Positions 42,233 to 50,932 of a stretch of DNA of 64,000 nucleotides are shown here, in pieces. Origin of the DNA: Scatosoma sp045127595 (GTDB taxonomy: Bacteria > Bacillota > Clostridia > Christensenellales > Borkfalkiaceae); the NCBI GenBank assembly GCA_045127595.1, contig JBGVQS010000013.1, forward strand, positions 1 through 64,000, given 5' to 3'. A program made the position numbers and the translations under genes. Position 1 is the first letter of the stretch, and every line of letters starts with the position of its first letter. The notes below the pieces were generated by a model. The model made no database searches, was not told the DNA's origin, and saw only the letters and a program-made list of their open reading frames with translations.

Positions 42233-43540
42233 TTAGTATTTTTTACCCTTGCGCTTGCGTGTTTCAAGCACTTCCTTTTCATAGCCGCGTTCGCTGGGCG
42301 TATAATAAATTTTATCCTTCAACGAATCGGGCAAATACTGCTGTTCAACATACCCGCCGTAATCATGCGGATATTTATATTTCAAGCTTTCCCTTTTGTC
42401 TTCCTTGCTCGCTTTGCTGTTATCCTTTAAATAGGGCGGCACGTTATCGTCGCGCACTTCGCGCGCGTCCGCTTTTGCTGCATACATTGCATTCACAACG
42501 GAATTGCTCTTTTCCGCTTCACAAACGTAAATAATCGCTTCGGATAAAGGAATCATTGCTTCGGGATAGCCGATTTTTTCAAGCGCGTACATTGCGGAAG
42601 TCGCAATCTGTAAAGCGCGTGGATCAGCCATGCCCACGTCTTCGGCGGAGTGCACCACCAAACGGCGCGCAACGAGCATCGGATCGCAACCGCCCTCAAT
42701 CAAGCGCATTGCATAATAGAGCGCGGCGTTCGCGTCGCTTCCGCGTAAGGATTTACAAAACGCGGACAAGAAATCGTAATAGGAATCCTCGTTATAGGAA
42801 AGGGCTTTTCGTTGAATGGATTCTTCCGCGTCCGCCAACGTAATATGCACTTGACCGTTCCCATCAGGTTCAGTCGTCAACGCAGCAAGCTCCAACGCGT
42901 TATACGCCGAGCGCAAATCCCCTGCCGCCATACGCGCGATATGACAAAGCGCGTCGTCGTCCATCAAAATATTTTGTTTTCCCAAGCCCTTGTGTCGGCT
43001 TTTAAGTGCCCCTTTCAACGCGCCGATAATATCCTCGTCCGTCAAATGCTTAAATTCAAATACACGGCAACGGGAAACGATAGCCGCCGTCATGGAAGCA
43101 AAGGGATTTTCCGTCGTCGAACCGATAAAAATAATCGTGCCTTGCTCGATGGCAGGCAAAAGAGAATCGCTTTGCGTTTTATTGAAACGATGGCATTCGT
43201 CCAACAAAAGATAGGTGCGTTTGCCGTACAGCTTCAAATTTTCACGCGCCGTTTCGACCGCCTTTTTTACATCCGCAACCCCTGCATTGACGGCGTTAAG
43301 CTTGATAAATTCCCCATTTGTGCGAAGAGCAATAATGTTGGCAAGCGTTGTTTTTCCACAACCGGGAGGTCCCCAAAAAATACAACTGCCCAGTCGGTCG
43401 GTTGCAATCGCGCGACGAAGGAGCGAGCCTTCCGCAACAATGTGCTTTTGCCCGATAAATTCCTCTAACGTATTCGCACGCATACGTTCCGCAAGCGGTT
43501 TTGCCGCCGCTTCGTTGTTGTTAAAATCAAACAAATCCAT
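42233..43540 (-). CDS. rarA: Replication-associated recombination protein A (RarA/MgsA)
   Basis: An AAA+ ATPase acting at stalled replication forks. The 435-residue protein has Walker A GPPGCGKTT (about 57-65), Walker B LLLDECHRFNKTQSD and sensor 1 GSTTENP, then the tetramerisation domain with the signature HSAEDVGMADPRAL and YKYPHDYGGYVEQQYLPD near the end. The ATG follows GGAGAATAG. It is probably the first gene of the rarA-nrdR-ispG unit; I could not score a convincing promoter in 43541-43610. Confidence 0.95.
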   Translation of the reverse strand: MDLFDFNNNEAAAKPLAERMRANTLEEFIGQKHIVAEGSLLRRAIATDRLGSCIFWGPPGCGKTTLANIIALRTNGEFIKLNAVNAGVADVKKAVETARENLKLYGKRTYLLLDECHRFNKTQSDSLLPAIEQGTIIFIGSTTENPFASMTAAIVSRCRVFEFKHLTDEDIIGALKGALKSRHKGLGKQNILMDDDALCHIARMAAGDLRSAYNALELAALTTEPDGNGQVHITLADAEESIQRKALSYNEDSYYDFLSAFCKSLRGSDANAALYYAMRLIEGGCDPMLVARRLVVHSAEDVGMADPRALQIATSAMYALEKIGYPEAMIPLSEAIIYVCEAEKSNSVVNAMYAAKADAREVRDDNVPPYLKDNSKASKEDKRESLKYKYPHDYGGYVEQQYLPDSLKDKIYYTPSERGYEKEVLETRKRKGKKY

Positions 43541-43610
43541 ACTCTATTCTCCAAGCGCTTTTCTTACGTCTTTCGCACGCTATATATTTTTTAGCCGCTT
43601 TTCCTTCCTT

Positions 43611-43642
43611 GAAAAAGAGTAGGATACCCGAAAATACCCTAC
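43611..43642 (-). terminator. Terminator downstream of pheA
   Basis: On the minus strand GTAGGGTA pairs with TATCCTAC (one wobble) and is followed by TCTTTTTC. A copy of the dispersed 15-nt motif lies between it and the pheA stop codon. Confidence 0.72.
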
Positions 43643-43643
43643 C

Positions 43644-43658
43644 CATGTACGAGTTGAA
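43644..43658. repeat. Dispersed 15-nt motif, copy 2 (inverted)
   Basis: CATGTACGAGTTGAA on the plus strand, i.e. the reverse complement of the other copies. It lies 5 bp past the pheA stop. Confidence 0.75.
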
Positions 43659-43663
43659 ACCCG

Positions 43664-44518
43664 TTAATTGCGCGAATATGCGCCGAGCAGTTTACATTCC
43701 AACGTGCCCTCTTTAATCGCCGAAAGCATCTCCGCGGCAGCCGCCGAAGCAATATCGCAATCCGCTTCGATAAAGAAACGGTACTCCCCCGGTCTGTCCT
43801 TTACGGGACGGCTTTCGATTTTCGTCATATTAATATTATGTTTTGCAATAATGCCGAGCAGTTCAAGCAAGCTTCCCGGTCTATGCAGACAAACCGCTGA
43901 AAAGAACACCCGTCCGCTTGTTTTAGGCAACGTTTCTTCTCCCTTTTTAATAAGTAAGAAATGGGTAAAATTATTTTTTTCGTCCGAAATAGTTTCTTCC
44001 CCTACCACGAAACCGTTGTACAAATTCCCGACGTGCGCGCCGCCGATTGCCGCGCTTTTGCCCGTATCGTCTTCCATCGCTTTGGTAATCCCAAAACCAG
44101 TCGATTCCGTTTCACGCAAAGATGCAAACGGCATTTCACGGCTCAAAAATCCCGCGCATTGATCGAGCGCTTGCCTATGCGAATATACTCTGCCGATTTC
44201 CGACAGCTTCACGCCCTTTTTATAAATCAAACGCTGATCGATACGCAGCACGTATTCCTTTACGGCATACAAATCCTTTGTTTCCTGCAAAAGATCCAAA
44301 TTTTGCGATACCCCGCCTTGAATACTGTTTTCAATGGGAATCGCCGCCGCGTCCACACGCCCAACCGCAACGGCATTGAGCACTTCGGCAAAATTGCGAA
44401 AAGGAACGCATTCGTCCCAACCCACCGTACTCTTTTGTAAGGGCGCTTCCGTTTTCAAAAATTCTTTTGCCGCCAAATGGGAATAGCTCCCTTCCGGACC
44501 TAAAAATGCTATTTTCAT
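43664..44518 (-). CDS. pheA: Prephenate dehydratase
   Basis: Converts prephenate to phenylpyruvate in phenylalanine synthesis. The 284-residue protein starts MKIAFLGPEGSYSHLAA; the catalytic-domain segments AAIPIENSIQGGV and ESTGFGITKAM are typical (the Thr of STGF being catalytic). A C-terminal ACT domain (about 200-280) has the ESRP motif, indicating feedback by phenylalanine. No chorismate mutase domain is fused. It follows aroF by 50 bp, so the pair commits carbon to aromatic amino acids. Confidence 0.95.
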   Translation of the reverse strand: MKIAFLGPEGSYSHLAAKEFLKTEAPLQKSTVGWDECVPFRNFAEVLNAVAVGRVDAAAIPIENSIQGGVSQNLDLLQETKDLYAVKEYVLRIDQRLIYKKGVKLSEIGRVYSHRQALDQCAGFLSREMPFASLRETESTGFGITKAMEDDTGKSAAIGGAHVGNLYNGFVVGEETISDEKNNFTHFLLIKKGEETLPKTSGRVFFSAVCLHRPGSLLELLGIIAKHNINMTKIESRPVKDRPGEYRFFIEADCDIASAAAAEMLSAIKEGTLECKLLGAYSRN

Positions 44519-44568
44519 AATCTTTCTCCGTGGTCATTCGGCTTTCGCTGAATGCTTTTCTCAATCGT

Positions 44569-45591
44569 TTATACCTGCTCCGCCAAATCCAACAACAACC
44601 GTTCAGTATCCGTCCAGCCCAAGCAAGGATCGGTAATCGATTTACCGAACGTTTCGTCGTGCTTTTGATTGCCTTCTTCTAAAAAGCTTTCAATCATAAA
44701 CCCTTTGACAATCTTTTTAAAATCCCCGTCAAAACGGCGGTTTTGCATAACCTCCTGCGCAATACGAATCTGCTGACGGAACTTCTTCCCCGAATTGGAA
44801 TGGTTCGTATCAATCAAAATCGCAGGATTTGCAAGCTTGCTCCCCTCGTACATTTCCGCAAGCTGCATGATCGTTTCATAATGAAAATTCGGCACATCCA
44901 CGCCAAGCCCGTCCACACCGCCGCGCAAAATCGCATGCGCATAGGGATTGCCGTTCGAGCTAACCTGATAATTGCGGTATTTAAAAATCTGCGGACTTTG
45001 CGCCGCAAAAATGGAATTGACAAGCGCGAGAATATTCCCGCTCATGGGGTTTTTCATGCCGACGGGCGCGTCGATACCGCTCGCTACTTGACGGTGGAGT
45101 TGGTCTTCCACACTGCGCGCGCCTACCGCGTGATAGGAAAGCAAATCTTCTACGTACGCGGTGTTTTCAGGATAAAGCATTTCATCCGCCGCAGTCAAGC
45201 CCGATTCGTTCATTGCCGCAAGATGTAACGCGCGAATACTGCGGATTCCACGAGCAATATCCGCCGCCCCCTCGGGATCAGGCTGCAAGAACATACCCTT
45301 ATACCCCACCCCTTTCGTGCGGGGTTTGTTCGTATAAATACGAGGCACGATCACCAGCTTGTCCTTTATCTTTTCGTTCAATTTACCAAGACGAGAAATA
45401 TATTCGAGCGTAGGCGCAGGCTCGTGCGCGGAACAAGGTCCGATCACAACGAGCATTTTATCCTTTCTGCCTGCAATGACGTCGCGGATTTCGTTATCCC
45501 GCTCCGCTTTTATCTTTTTAAGCTCCGCCGACATGGGAGATTCGGCAATAAATTCTTCCGGCTCGGGAATAAAATATTGTTTCTCTAACAT
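44569..45591 (-). CDS. aroF: 3-deoxy-7-phosphoheptulonate synthase, AroFGH type
   Basis: Class I DAHP synthase joining phosphoenolpyruvate and erythrose 4-phosphate, the first step of the shikimate pathway. The 340-residue protein shows VVIGPCSAHEP, PRTKGVGYKG, GARSVEDQLHRQVASG, PVGMKNP and IDTNHSNSGK, the metal- and substrate-binding motifs of the E. coli AroF/G/H group. It is of usual length with its own N-terminal extension, so it may be sensitive to an aromatic amino acid; which one cannot be told. The exact paralogue symbol is arbitrary. The ATG follows GGAGACG. Confidence 0.93.
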   Translation of the reverse strand: MLEKQYFIPEPEEFIAESPMSAELKKIKAERDNEIRDVIAGRKDKMLVVIGPCSAHEPAPTLEYISRLGKLNEKIKDKLVIVPRIYTNKPRTKGVGYKGMFLQPDPEGAADIARGIRSIRALHLAAMNESGLTAADEMLYPENTAYVEDLLSYHAVGARSVEDQLHRQVASGIDAPVGMKNPMSGNILALVNSIFAAQSPQIFKYRNYQVSSNGNPYAHAILRGGVDGLGVDVPNFHYETIMQLAEMYEGSKLANPAILIDTNHSNSGKKFRQQIRIAQEVMQNRRFDGDFKKIVKGFMIESFLEEGNQKHDETFGKSITDPCLGWTDTERLLLDLAEQV

Positions 45592-45611
45592 AATGCGTCT
45601 CCTTTTCTCTC

Positions 45612-46097
45612 TTATGCCTTGCTTTCGATAAACGCTTTTACTTCTTTCGTTACGTATTCGTCGATCGGCGTATGGAATTTCAAACTATTTCTGACCATGG
45701 ACGAGCTAACGTGCAGCAGCTCCTGCGGGCAGGGCAAATACACCGCCGTAAGCGTGGGATCAAGCTTCCTGCTCGCGTAAAAATTCGCATTTTCAAAATC
45801 CAAATCCACGCCGTTGCGAATGCCGCGCACGTAGATTTTCGTGTTTTCCTTTTCAAGAAGCTCCGCAACCGTGCCCGTATGCACGACAAAGCGAAGATTT
45901 TCTTTTTCGCCGCAAGTGAGCCGCAACATTTTTAGCCGCTCCTCTACGGTAAAGCAGGGAGTTTTTTCGGGATTCACCATCACCGCCACAACCACTTCGT
46001 CAAATAAGGTAAGACAGCTTTCTATCAAAGCTTTATGACCCAAAGTAGGCGGATCAAACGTACCTGCAAACACACATTTTCTTTTGTTTTTTTCCAT
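45612..46097 (-). CDS. coaD: Phosphopantetheine adenylyltransferase
   Basis: Makes dephospho-CoA from 4'-phosphopantetheine and ATP, the penultimate step of coenzyme A synthesis. The 161-residue nucleotidyltransferase has GTFDPPTLGH (about 12-21), VRGIRNGVDLDFE and the C-terminal VSSSMVRN, all standard. It starts 3 bp past the rsmD stop, the usual rsmD-coaD pairing of Bacillota. Confidence 0.96.
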   Translation of the reverse strand: MEKNKRKCVFAGTFDPPTLGHKALIESCLTLFDEVVVAVMVNPEKTPCFTVEERLKMLRLTCGEKENLRFVVHTGTVAELLEKENTKIYVRGIRNGVDLDFENANFYASRKLDPTLTAVYLPCPQELLHVSSSMVRNSLKFHTPIDEYVTKEVKAFIESKA

Positions 46098-46100
46098 ACT

Positions 46101-46658
46101 CTACTCCCCGTCTTGCGCCGCGTTCCTAAAAAAAGTAACGTACGTTTTTCCATATCTTCTTTCGTCGTACTGCTCCAAGCCGTCTATATTCCCGTCGAAC
46201 GGGCGATCTCGCTCTAATACGGCAATCCCCTTTTTAGAAAGCAAGCCCTTTTGCGCGATCTTTTCAAGCGCCTTTTGCCCGTAATCGAAACGATAGGGCG
46301 GATCGAGAAAAATCAAATCAAACGCCCCTTTCACAACGTCCAAGCAAGCGGTATAATCAAAGTTATATACTTTCGCTTCTTCCCCTACCGTAATTTTAAG
46401 TGCGGATAAATTCTTCTTTAAAATTGCAAGGCTTTCTTTGGAAAAATCATTAAAAACGACTTCGCTCGCACCGCGGGAAAGGCTCTCTAAACCGAGCGCT
46501 CCGCTCCCTGAAAACAAATCGAGCACTCTCGCGCCGTATATCTTTAAAGCAAGTATATTAAATAGAGATTCTTTCGCTCTATCCGAAGTCGGACGAACGT
46601 CTTGTCCTGCAAATTCGGCAAGCACTCTGCTTTTGTATTTTCCACCGATAATTCTCAT
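46101..46658 (-). CDS. rsmD: 16S rRNA (guanine966-N2)-methyltransferase
   Basis: Methylates G966 of 16S rRNA on assembled 30S subunits. The 185-residue protein begins MRIIGGKYKSRVLAEF and has RPTSDRAKESLFNIL, the SAM site LDLFSGSGALGLESLSRGA and the catalytic LDPPY. The ATG has only a modest AAAGG ribosome site. It lies 61 bp after the upstream membrane-protein gene; that gap holds a copy of the dispersed motif. Confidence 0.95.
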   Translation of the reverse strand: MRIIGGKYKSRVLAEFAGQDVRPTSDRAKESLFNILALKIYGARVLDLFSGSGALGLESLSRGASEVVFNDFSKESLAILKKNLSALKITVGEEAKVYNFDYTACLDVVKGAFDLIFLDPPYRFDYGQKALEKIAQKGLLSKKGIAVLERDRPFDGNIDGLEQYDERRYGKTYVTFFRNAAQDGE

Positions 46659-46690
46659 ATACGACCTTTTATCTTGGACACTTTTTACGT

Positions 46691-46705
46691 TTCAACGCGT
46701 ACATG
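46691..46705. repeat. Dispersed 15-nt motif, copy 3
   Basis: TTCAACGCGTACATG on the plus strand, in the 61-bp gap between the membrane-protein stop codon and rsmD. Confidence 0.75.
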
Positions 46706-46719
46706 CCCCTATCAAAATA

Positions 46720-47445
46720 TTATTTATGCTTTCTGGGCTTCGTGCCGGGAAGTCCACCGTAATTGATCTTCTTTTCCTTTTGCGTTGCTCGCGCGGACAT
46801 TGCGTCCGCGATTTGCTGCTGACGGATTTGTTTGTTACGACGAGCGTATGCACCTGCAATATACAAGCCGCCCGAAACAAGCACGGGAGCAAGCCCGAGA
46901 AGGCAAATCAAATAATAGCTTACGTTGACGCCGGGGGTAGCGCTTAAAAAATAGAACGGACCGCAAGCCCAGCCAACGAGCAACAAACAAACACCCGTTG
47001 CCGTGTTAGCACTGCCTGCATCTATGGCAGACTGATTTACTCCCCAAACAATCCCTGCAATCACGGCAAAAATACCGATCCAACCGCCGATTGCAAACCC
47101 TTTCCAAGGGCGGTATTCTTTCGCTTCCTTGTGCGTGGAAATTTTATAGCCGTTGCCGTATTCGTCCATCGACATACGCTTCACGTTCCCCGAAACAAGC
47201 ATTTCGTAATGACTTCCGCCCTGTGCAAAAGCCAACAAACCGTTGTACGCAAGAGAGCAAACCCAGCATACCGACGTCCAAGTCGTTTTGCGGCTGTCCC
47301 ACGCATAATCGTCTTCGCCCTTTACCCCGAGCATAATCAATACCAAGCCCATACATAAATAGACGAGCAACGCGGGCAATGCACCTTTAAACATCTCCCA
47401 CGTGTATCGACCGAATCTTCTCAATTTTTTCGTTACCTTTGACAT
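46720..47445 (-). CDS. Uncharacterised protein with about five transmembrane helices
   Basis: I do not recognise a family. The 241-residue protein has a basic N-terminus, hydrophobic segments near residues 23-42, 60-78, 115-135, 148-168 and 176-196, and a basic, Gln/Lys-rich C-terminal tail. A soluble stretch of about 35 residues between helices 2 and 3 contains MSMDEYGNGYKIS. The ATG at 47445 is chosen because GGAG lies 7 nt upstream; the ATG at 47451 is almost inside the ribosome site. It is the first gene of a likely unit with rsmD, coaD, aroF and pheA. Function unknown. Confidence 0.75.
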   Translation of the reverse strand: MSKVTKKLRRFGRYTWEMFKGALPALLVYLCMGLVLIMLGVKGEDDYAWDSRKTTWTSVCWVCSLAYNGLLAFAQGGSHYEMLVSGNVKRMSMDEYGNGYKISTHKEAKEYRPWKGFAIGGWIGIFAVIAGIVWGVNQSAIDAGSANTATGVCLLLVGWACGPFYFLSATPGVNVSYYLICLLGLAPVLVSGGLYIAGAYARRNKQIRQQQIADAMSARATQKEKKINYGGLPGTKPRKHK

Positions 47446-47488
47446 AATCATTCTCCGTATTATCTTTCGTTATTTTTTCGTCTTAAAG

Positions 47489-47544
47489 AAACGCTTGTCC
47501 GTAGTCCCCAAAAGGGAACGCCGCGCATTCCCGTCGAAGCGTTT
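47489..47544 (-). promoter_or_regulatory. Alternative hairpins in the leader of the membrane-protein gene
   Basis: An outer AAACGCTT/AAGCGTTT pair encloses GGGAA/TTCCC. The upstream-strand TTCCC can instead pair with a following GGGGA across TTTT. The two inner stems exclude each other. No T-run follows, so this is not a standard attenuator. The rest of 47452-47644 shows no gene. Confidence 0.4.
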
Positions 47545-47644
47545 TATACTTAAAATCAAAACAGTACCCTACTGCCACTGCGTTTTATACGCAAATTTTT
47601 CTTCCCTATCAAAGTCTTTGTCCGTCCCGTGCGCCATGGAAAAT

Positions 47645-48691
47645 TTAGTCGTAATCATAGACAAACTCCGCACGGCGAGTCGCCGCACATAAAACCTCGT
47701 ACGGAATCGTTCCCGTCTTTCTTGCGGTTTCTTCCGCGTCCGTCATAATCGGCAACCATTCCCCAGTTCTCCCCTTTCCATAGCGTATACAAGCGTCCAT
47801 GCAAAGATTGTTCGCATTACTTTCCGCGCCGAGCAAACCGTTCTCTTTTTTTCGTAAAAAACCGTCCGCGTAGCCGAAACGGCTGACGTATAGCTCGTTC
47901 GCTCCCCGCAAAACGTTCGCTTTACCGTAACCGATTCCGCCTTGGGTGTACCGCCCGATAGAAACCGTCTTTGCATAGATTTCCATGCAACGCTCTAACG
48001 TAGGGGTATACAAATACTCCCCTTGCGGTAAATATCCGTACAGCCCAAGTCCAACCCGAACGCAGTCAAAAGCGAACGCTTCCCCAAGCAACGCCCCGTA
48101 CGTACCGCCCAAGTGCGCGCATACGCTTGGAAAATATTTTCTACAAAGAAAAACGCACGTTTCAAAAAGCAGTCTTTGTTCGTTCGCGCTTTGTATTGTC
48201 GTATCGAACAAATGGGAATAGATCCCCGTTACGCGTACCAACGGCTTTTCCTTTAAAAAGGTACAAACCTTTTGCAAAGCCTGCAAATCCATACCGTAAC
48301 GGTTCATACCCGTATTGATTTTTAAATGTACTTTGATGGGCAAACGATACCGTTCGCAAACGTCGGCAATCAGCTTTGCCCGCTCCATATCGGGAACAGT
48401 CGCAAGAAAGCCGTTCTTGATCAGTAAAAAAGCTTCCTTTTCATCCGTTGGCGGCGTAAAAATTAAAATTTCTTTACCGCAAGCCGCCGTTTTTACGGCT
48501 ACCCCTTCTTCAAGCAACGCAACCGCGAAAAAGTGTACTTCGCCTTCCAGCGCGTTGACAACTTCTTCCGCTCCGTGCCCGTACGCGTTGGCTTTCACAA
48601 CAGCGCAAAGCTTTTTCGCTCCAAAGCCCTGAAAAGCGCGCGCATTACGAACAATACTCCCCAAATGAATTTTCGCTTGAATTTTTTGCAT
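47645..48691 (-). CDS. alr: Alanine racemase
   Basis: A PLP enzyme converting L- to D-alanine for peptidoglycan. The 348-residue protein has AVVKANAYGHGAEEV, with the PLP lysine (K33), and the segment RVGLGLYGYLP. The second catalytic tyrosine region (GGIGYGKANV) is present. The N-terminus MQKIQAKIHLGSIVRNARAF fits the family. It is the last gene of the dgt-dnaG-rpoD-trmK-nif3-zinc ribbon-alr series, 45 bp after the zinc-ribbon gene. Confidence 0.93.
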   Translation of the reverse strand: MQKIQAKIHLGSIVRNARAFQGFGAKKLCAVVKANAYGHGAEEVVNALEGEVHFFAVALLEEGVAVKTAACGKEILIFTPPTDEKEAFLLIKNGFLATVPDMERAKLIADVCERYRLPIKVHLKINTGMNRYGMDLQALQKVCTFLKEKPLVRVTGIYSHLFDTTIQSANEQRLLFETCVFLCRKYFPSVCAHLGGTYGALLGEAFAFDCVRVGLGLYGYLPQGEYLYTPTLERCMEIYAKTVSIGRYTQGGIGYGKANVLRGANELYVSRFGYADGFLRKKENGLLGAESNANNLCMDACIRYGKGRTGEWLPIMTDAEETARKTGTIPYEVLCAATRRAEFVYDYD

Positions 48692-48736
48692 ACTTTATCG
48701 TATGCTAAAGCCGCAAGCGTTTTGCGTGTTTATCGG

Positions 48737-49432
48737 TTATTTACTAAAAATAATTCTATGGCAGTTATCGCATTCGATAAATGCGCCGCCCGTCAGTTTA
48801 TTGCGCGCAGCCAACGGCGGTTCCATACTGCAATACGGACACCTGTTCCCCGTAAGCTCCCCAACGACAGGGAAGATTTTCTCCTTGCGTTTCGTTTTAT
48901 AAATCGTGAGCACGTTTTCGGGAATATCCTTGACAATAACGCTCAATTCCTTTTCAATCTCCTCGCGCTGCGCGTCAACCGCCGCCTTTGCCGCCTTATA
49001 CTTTTTGGAAATTTCAGGCGCTTGCTTTTCAATCGCAAGAATTTGCTTTTTCAGCTTTTGGTATTCTCCGTCAACCGCTTTGATGCTCTCGGATAAAACG
49101 TTCATATCCCCTTTGAGCTTTTTCAACTGTTCAATAATCGACTGCGCTTTCTTTTTATAGAAAGAAATATCCGCGCCGCCTTCTACCAACTCGTCTAAAT
49201 GCTCGAAATCCTTCAAGGTTTCTTCCATTTGCTGATAACGTCTGGAAAGCTCTCCTGCTTCCCCTTTCAAAGAAACGGCTTTCGCTTCCAAAGCTTCCAG
49301 CTTTTCAGGCGCGGTTTCAAGGAATTTTTTTACTTTTACGTATTCCTTTCTTTCGTCGCTGCCAGCAAGATCTCTTTCGAGCTTATACAACTTCTTGTCG
49401 ATTTCTTGGTAATGTAAAATTGCCTGTATCAT
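48737..49432 (-). CDS. Coiled-coil protein with C-terminal C4 zinc ribbon
   Basis: A 231-residue protein: residues 1-165 form a long heptad-rich antiparallel coiled coil, and the C-terminus is a zinc ribbon with CPYC and CDNC pairs. This family (COG1579) is commonly encoded next to nif3, as here, and its role, perhaps nucleic-acid or protein scaffolding, is not established. The ATG at 49432 is preferred because GGGAG lies 7 nt upstream; an in-frame start 21 nt earlier would overlap nif3. Confidence 0.88.
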   Translation of the reverse strand: MIQAILHYQEIDKKLYKLERDLAGSDERKEYVKVKKFLETAPEKLEALEAKAVSLKGEAGELSRRYQQMEETLKDFEHLDELVEGGADISFYKKKAQSIIEQLKKLKGDMNVLSESIKAVDGEYQKLKKQILAIEKQAPEISKKYKAAKAAVDAQREEIEKELSVIVKDIPENVLTIYKTKRKEKIFPVVGELTGNRCPYCSMEPPLAARNKLTGGAFIECDNCHRIIFSK

Positions 49433-49449
49433 AATATAACTCCCTTTCG

Positions 49450-50268
49450 TCAAAGCAAATTGTCATCCGTGTGAAAATAACACGGGATTCCCACCGCTTG
49501 ACCCATTTTTTCATAATATTTTTTAAAACCGTAGTTTTCCGACGCATAATGGGTAAGCACGATCACCGCAAGCCCCATTTCTTGCGCCATCACGAGTACG
49601 TGATGCTTAAAATCAGAGGACACGATCACGTCAGCGCCCTGCTTTTTCGCAAACTGTACGCCGTTTTCATCTCCACCTGCACCGCAAAAGCTTCCCACTC
49701 TACAAACGGCTTGATTTTTATCCCCGTATACTTCTATTCTATCGCTGGAAAAAACCGCTTTCATGTTTTCGCAAAGCGTGCCAAGGCTCGTTGGCTTTAC
49801 GCCGTATACCCGCCCGTAAGCGCCTTGGGAAACTTCTTGCATTTTTGCAACTGAACGCGTACCTGCCCCCGTCGTTTCTCCTGCCGAGCGCAAAATTCCG
49901 TTCATCAAGCTTTCGTCGATTCCATCTTGCGCCACGTCCAAATTTAAGTGCATGGAAATAATCGAAATCCCATTTGCGATACAACGCACCAGCTTTTTCC
50001 CAAGCAGCTTATCGTCGCTGTCGCGAATATCGGAAATCCGTCCGTAAATGACGGGATGGTGGGTAATAATCAATTTTACCCCCCTTTCGATCGCTTCGTC
50101 AATTGCCGCAAACGTCAAATCAAGGGTAAACAAAATCCCGTTGACGTCCTCGCCCGTATCCACCAAAACACCGCTATTGTCGTATGCGCCGTATTTTGCA
50201 CAAAGCTCGTCGCTGAGCGCTTTCGGTGCGATTTGGTCCGCTATTTTGTATATTTCACTTAATTTCAC
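49450..50268 (-). CDS. Nif3-like dinuclear metal centre protein
   Basis: A 272-residue member of the NIF3/YqfO family, in some species annotated as GTP cyclohydrolase I type 2. Metal ligands are seen in KLIITHHPVIYG (about 65-76), ISMHLNLD and, near the C-terminus, VLTHYASE. No YqfO-type CutA insertion is obvious. It overlaps the trmK 3' end by 14 bp. The order trmK-nif3-zinc ribbon after rpoD is common in Bacillota. The physiological reaction is not settled for the family. Confidence 0.92.
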   Translation of the reverse strand: MKLSEIYKIADQIAPKALSDELCAKYGAYDNSGVLVDTGEDVNGILFTLDLTFAAIDEAIERGVKLIITHHPVIYGRISDIRDSDDKLLGKKLVRCIANGISIISMHLNLDVAQDGIDESLMNGILRSAGETTGAGTRSVAKMQEVSQGAYGRVYGVKPTSLGTLCENMKAVFSSDRIEVYGDKNQAVCRVGSFCGAGGDENGVQFAKKQGADVIVSSDFKHHVLVMAQEMGLAVIVLTHYASENYGFKKYYEKMGQAVGIPCYFHTDDNLL

Positions 50269-50932
50269 CGCTCAATACTCCTTTCAGCCGTTGCACTTTT
50301 TTCAGCAAAGCCGCGCGGCTTTCTTCCTGCAAATTCGGCTCTTTTAAATATCGATTTGTATTTTCAATCAACCTTTGTATACGCTCGACAAACGCCGTCG
50401 GCATTGTTTGTAAATTTTCCCGTCCGAATTCGTACTCCGCTGCGGAATATGGCGCGCCTTTATTTCCCCCGCGGCCACCGACGAGTACGTCGTAAAATTT
50501 ATTGTCGCGGAAGGTAAAATCCCGCTCGATAAATCCACCGTTTTCCAAAATATATCTACGCAATTTTTCCCCGTCGTGCATCGGTTGAAAAACAAACCTA
50601 TTCGGCATAAAGCCGTACTGTTTATCGGATAAAATGGAAACGATTTCACTACCGCCCATTCCCGCAATCAGTACGAGCTGCGTATCGCTTGGAACGCCGT
50701 AAAATCCGTCCCCAAGCACCGCGATAGCCTTTCCCGCCGCGATATATCCGCCAAGCAGCGTTTTCGCTTTTTCCAAGCTTCCTTTGCTCACGTCCGACAA
50801 AATCGCACGCTCGCAAAGTCCATTTTTTAACATATATTCCGAGCAGTAGCCGTGGTCGCACCCCACGTCCGCAAACGTTTCAGCAGGCGTGAGCAGGGAA
50901 CACAGCGTATCAATCCGTTTTCCGTAACCCAT
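50255..50932 (-). CDS. trmK: tRNA (adenine22-N1)-methyltransferase TrmK
   Basis: SAM-dependent methyltransferase making m1A22 in tRNA. The 225-residue protein has FADVGCDHGYCSEYML (SAM loop, about 20-35), LSDVSKGSLEKAK, and the family-specific LVLIAGMGGSEI. FVFQPMHDGEKLRRYI matches the TrmK pattern. The ATG overlaps the rpoD stop (TAATG), fitting the usual rpoD-trmK neighbourhood. Confidence 0.93.
   Translation of the reverse strand: MGYGKRIDTLCSLLTPAETFADVGCDHGYCSEYMLKNGLCERAILSDVSKGSLEKAKTLLGGYIAAGKAIAVLGDGFYGVPSDTQLVLIAGMGGSEIVSILSDKQYGFMPNRFVFQPMHDGEKLRRYILENGGFIERDFTFRDNKFYDVLVGGRGGNKGAPYSAAEYEFGRENLQTMPTAFVERIQRLIENTNRYLKEPNLQEESRAALLKKVQRLKGVLSGEIK

Noticed and set aside
47569..47637. 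A 22-codon minus-strand frame starting 7 nt after alr
   Set aside because: No ribosome site and no similarity I recognise; probably chance.
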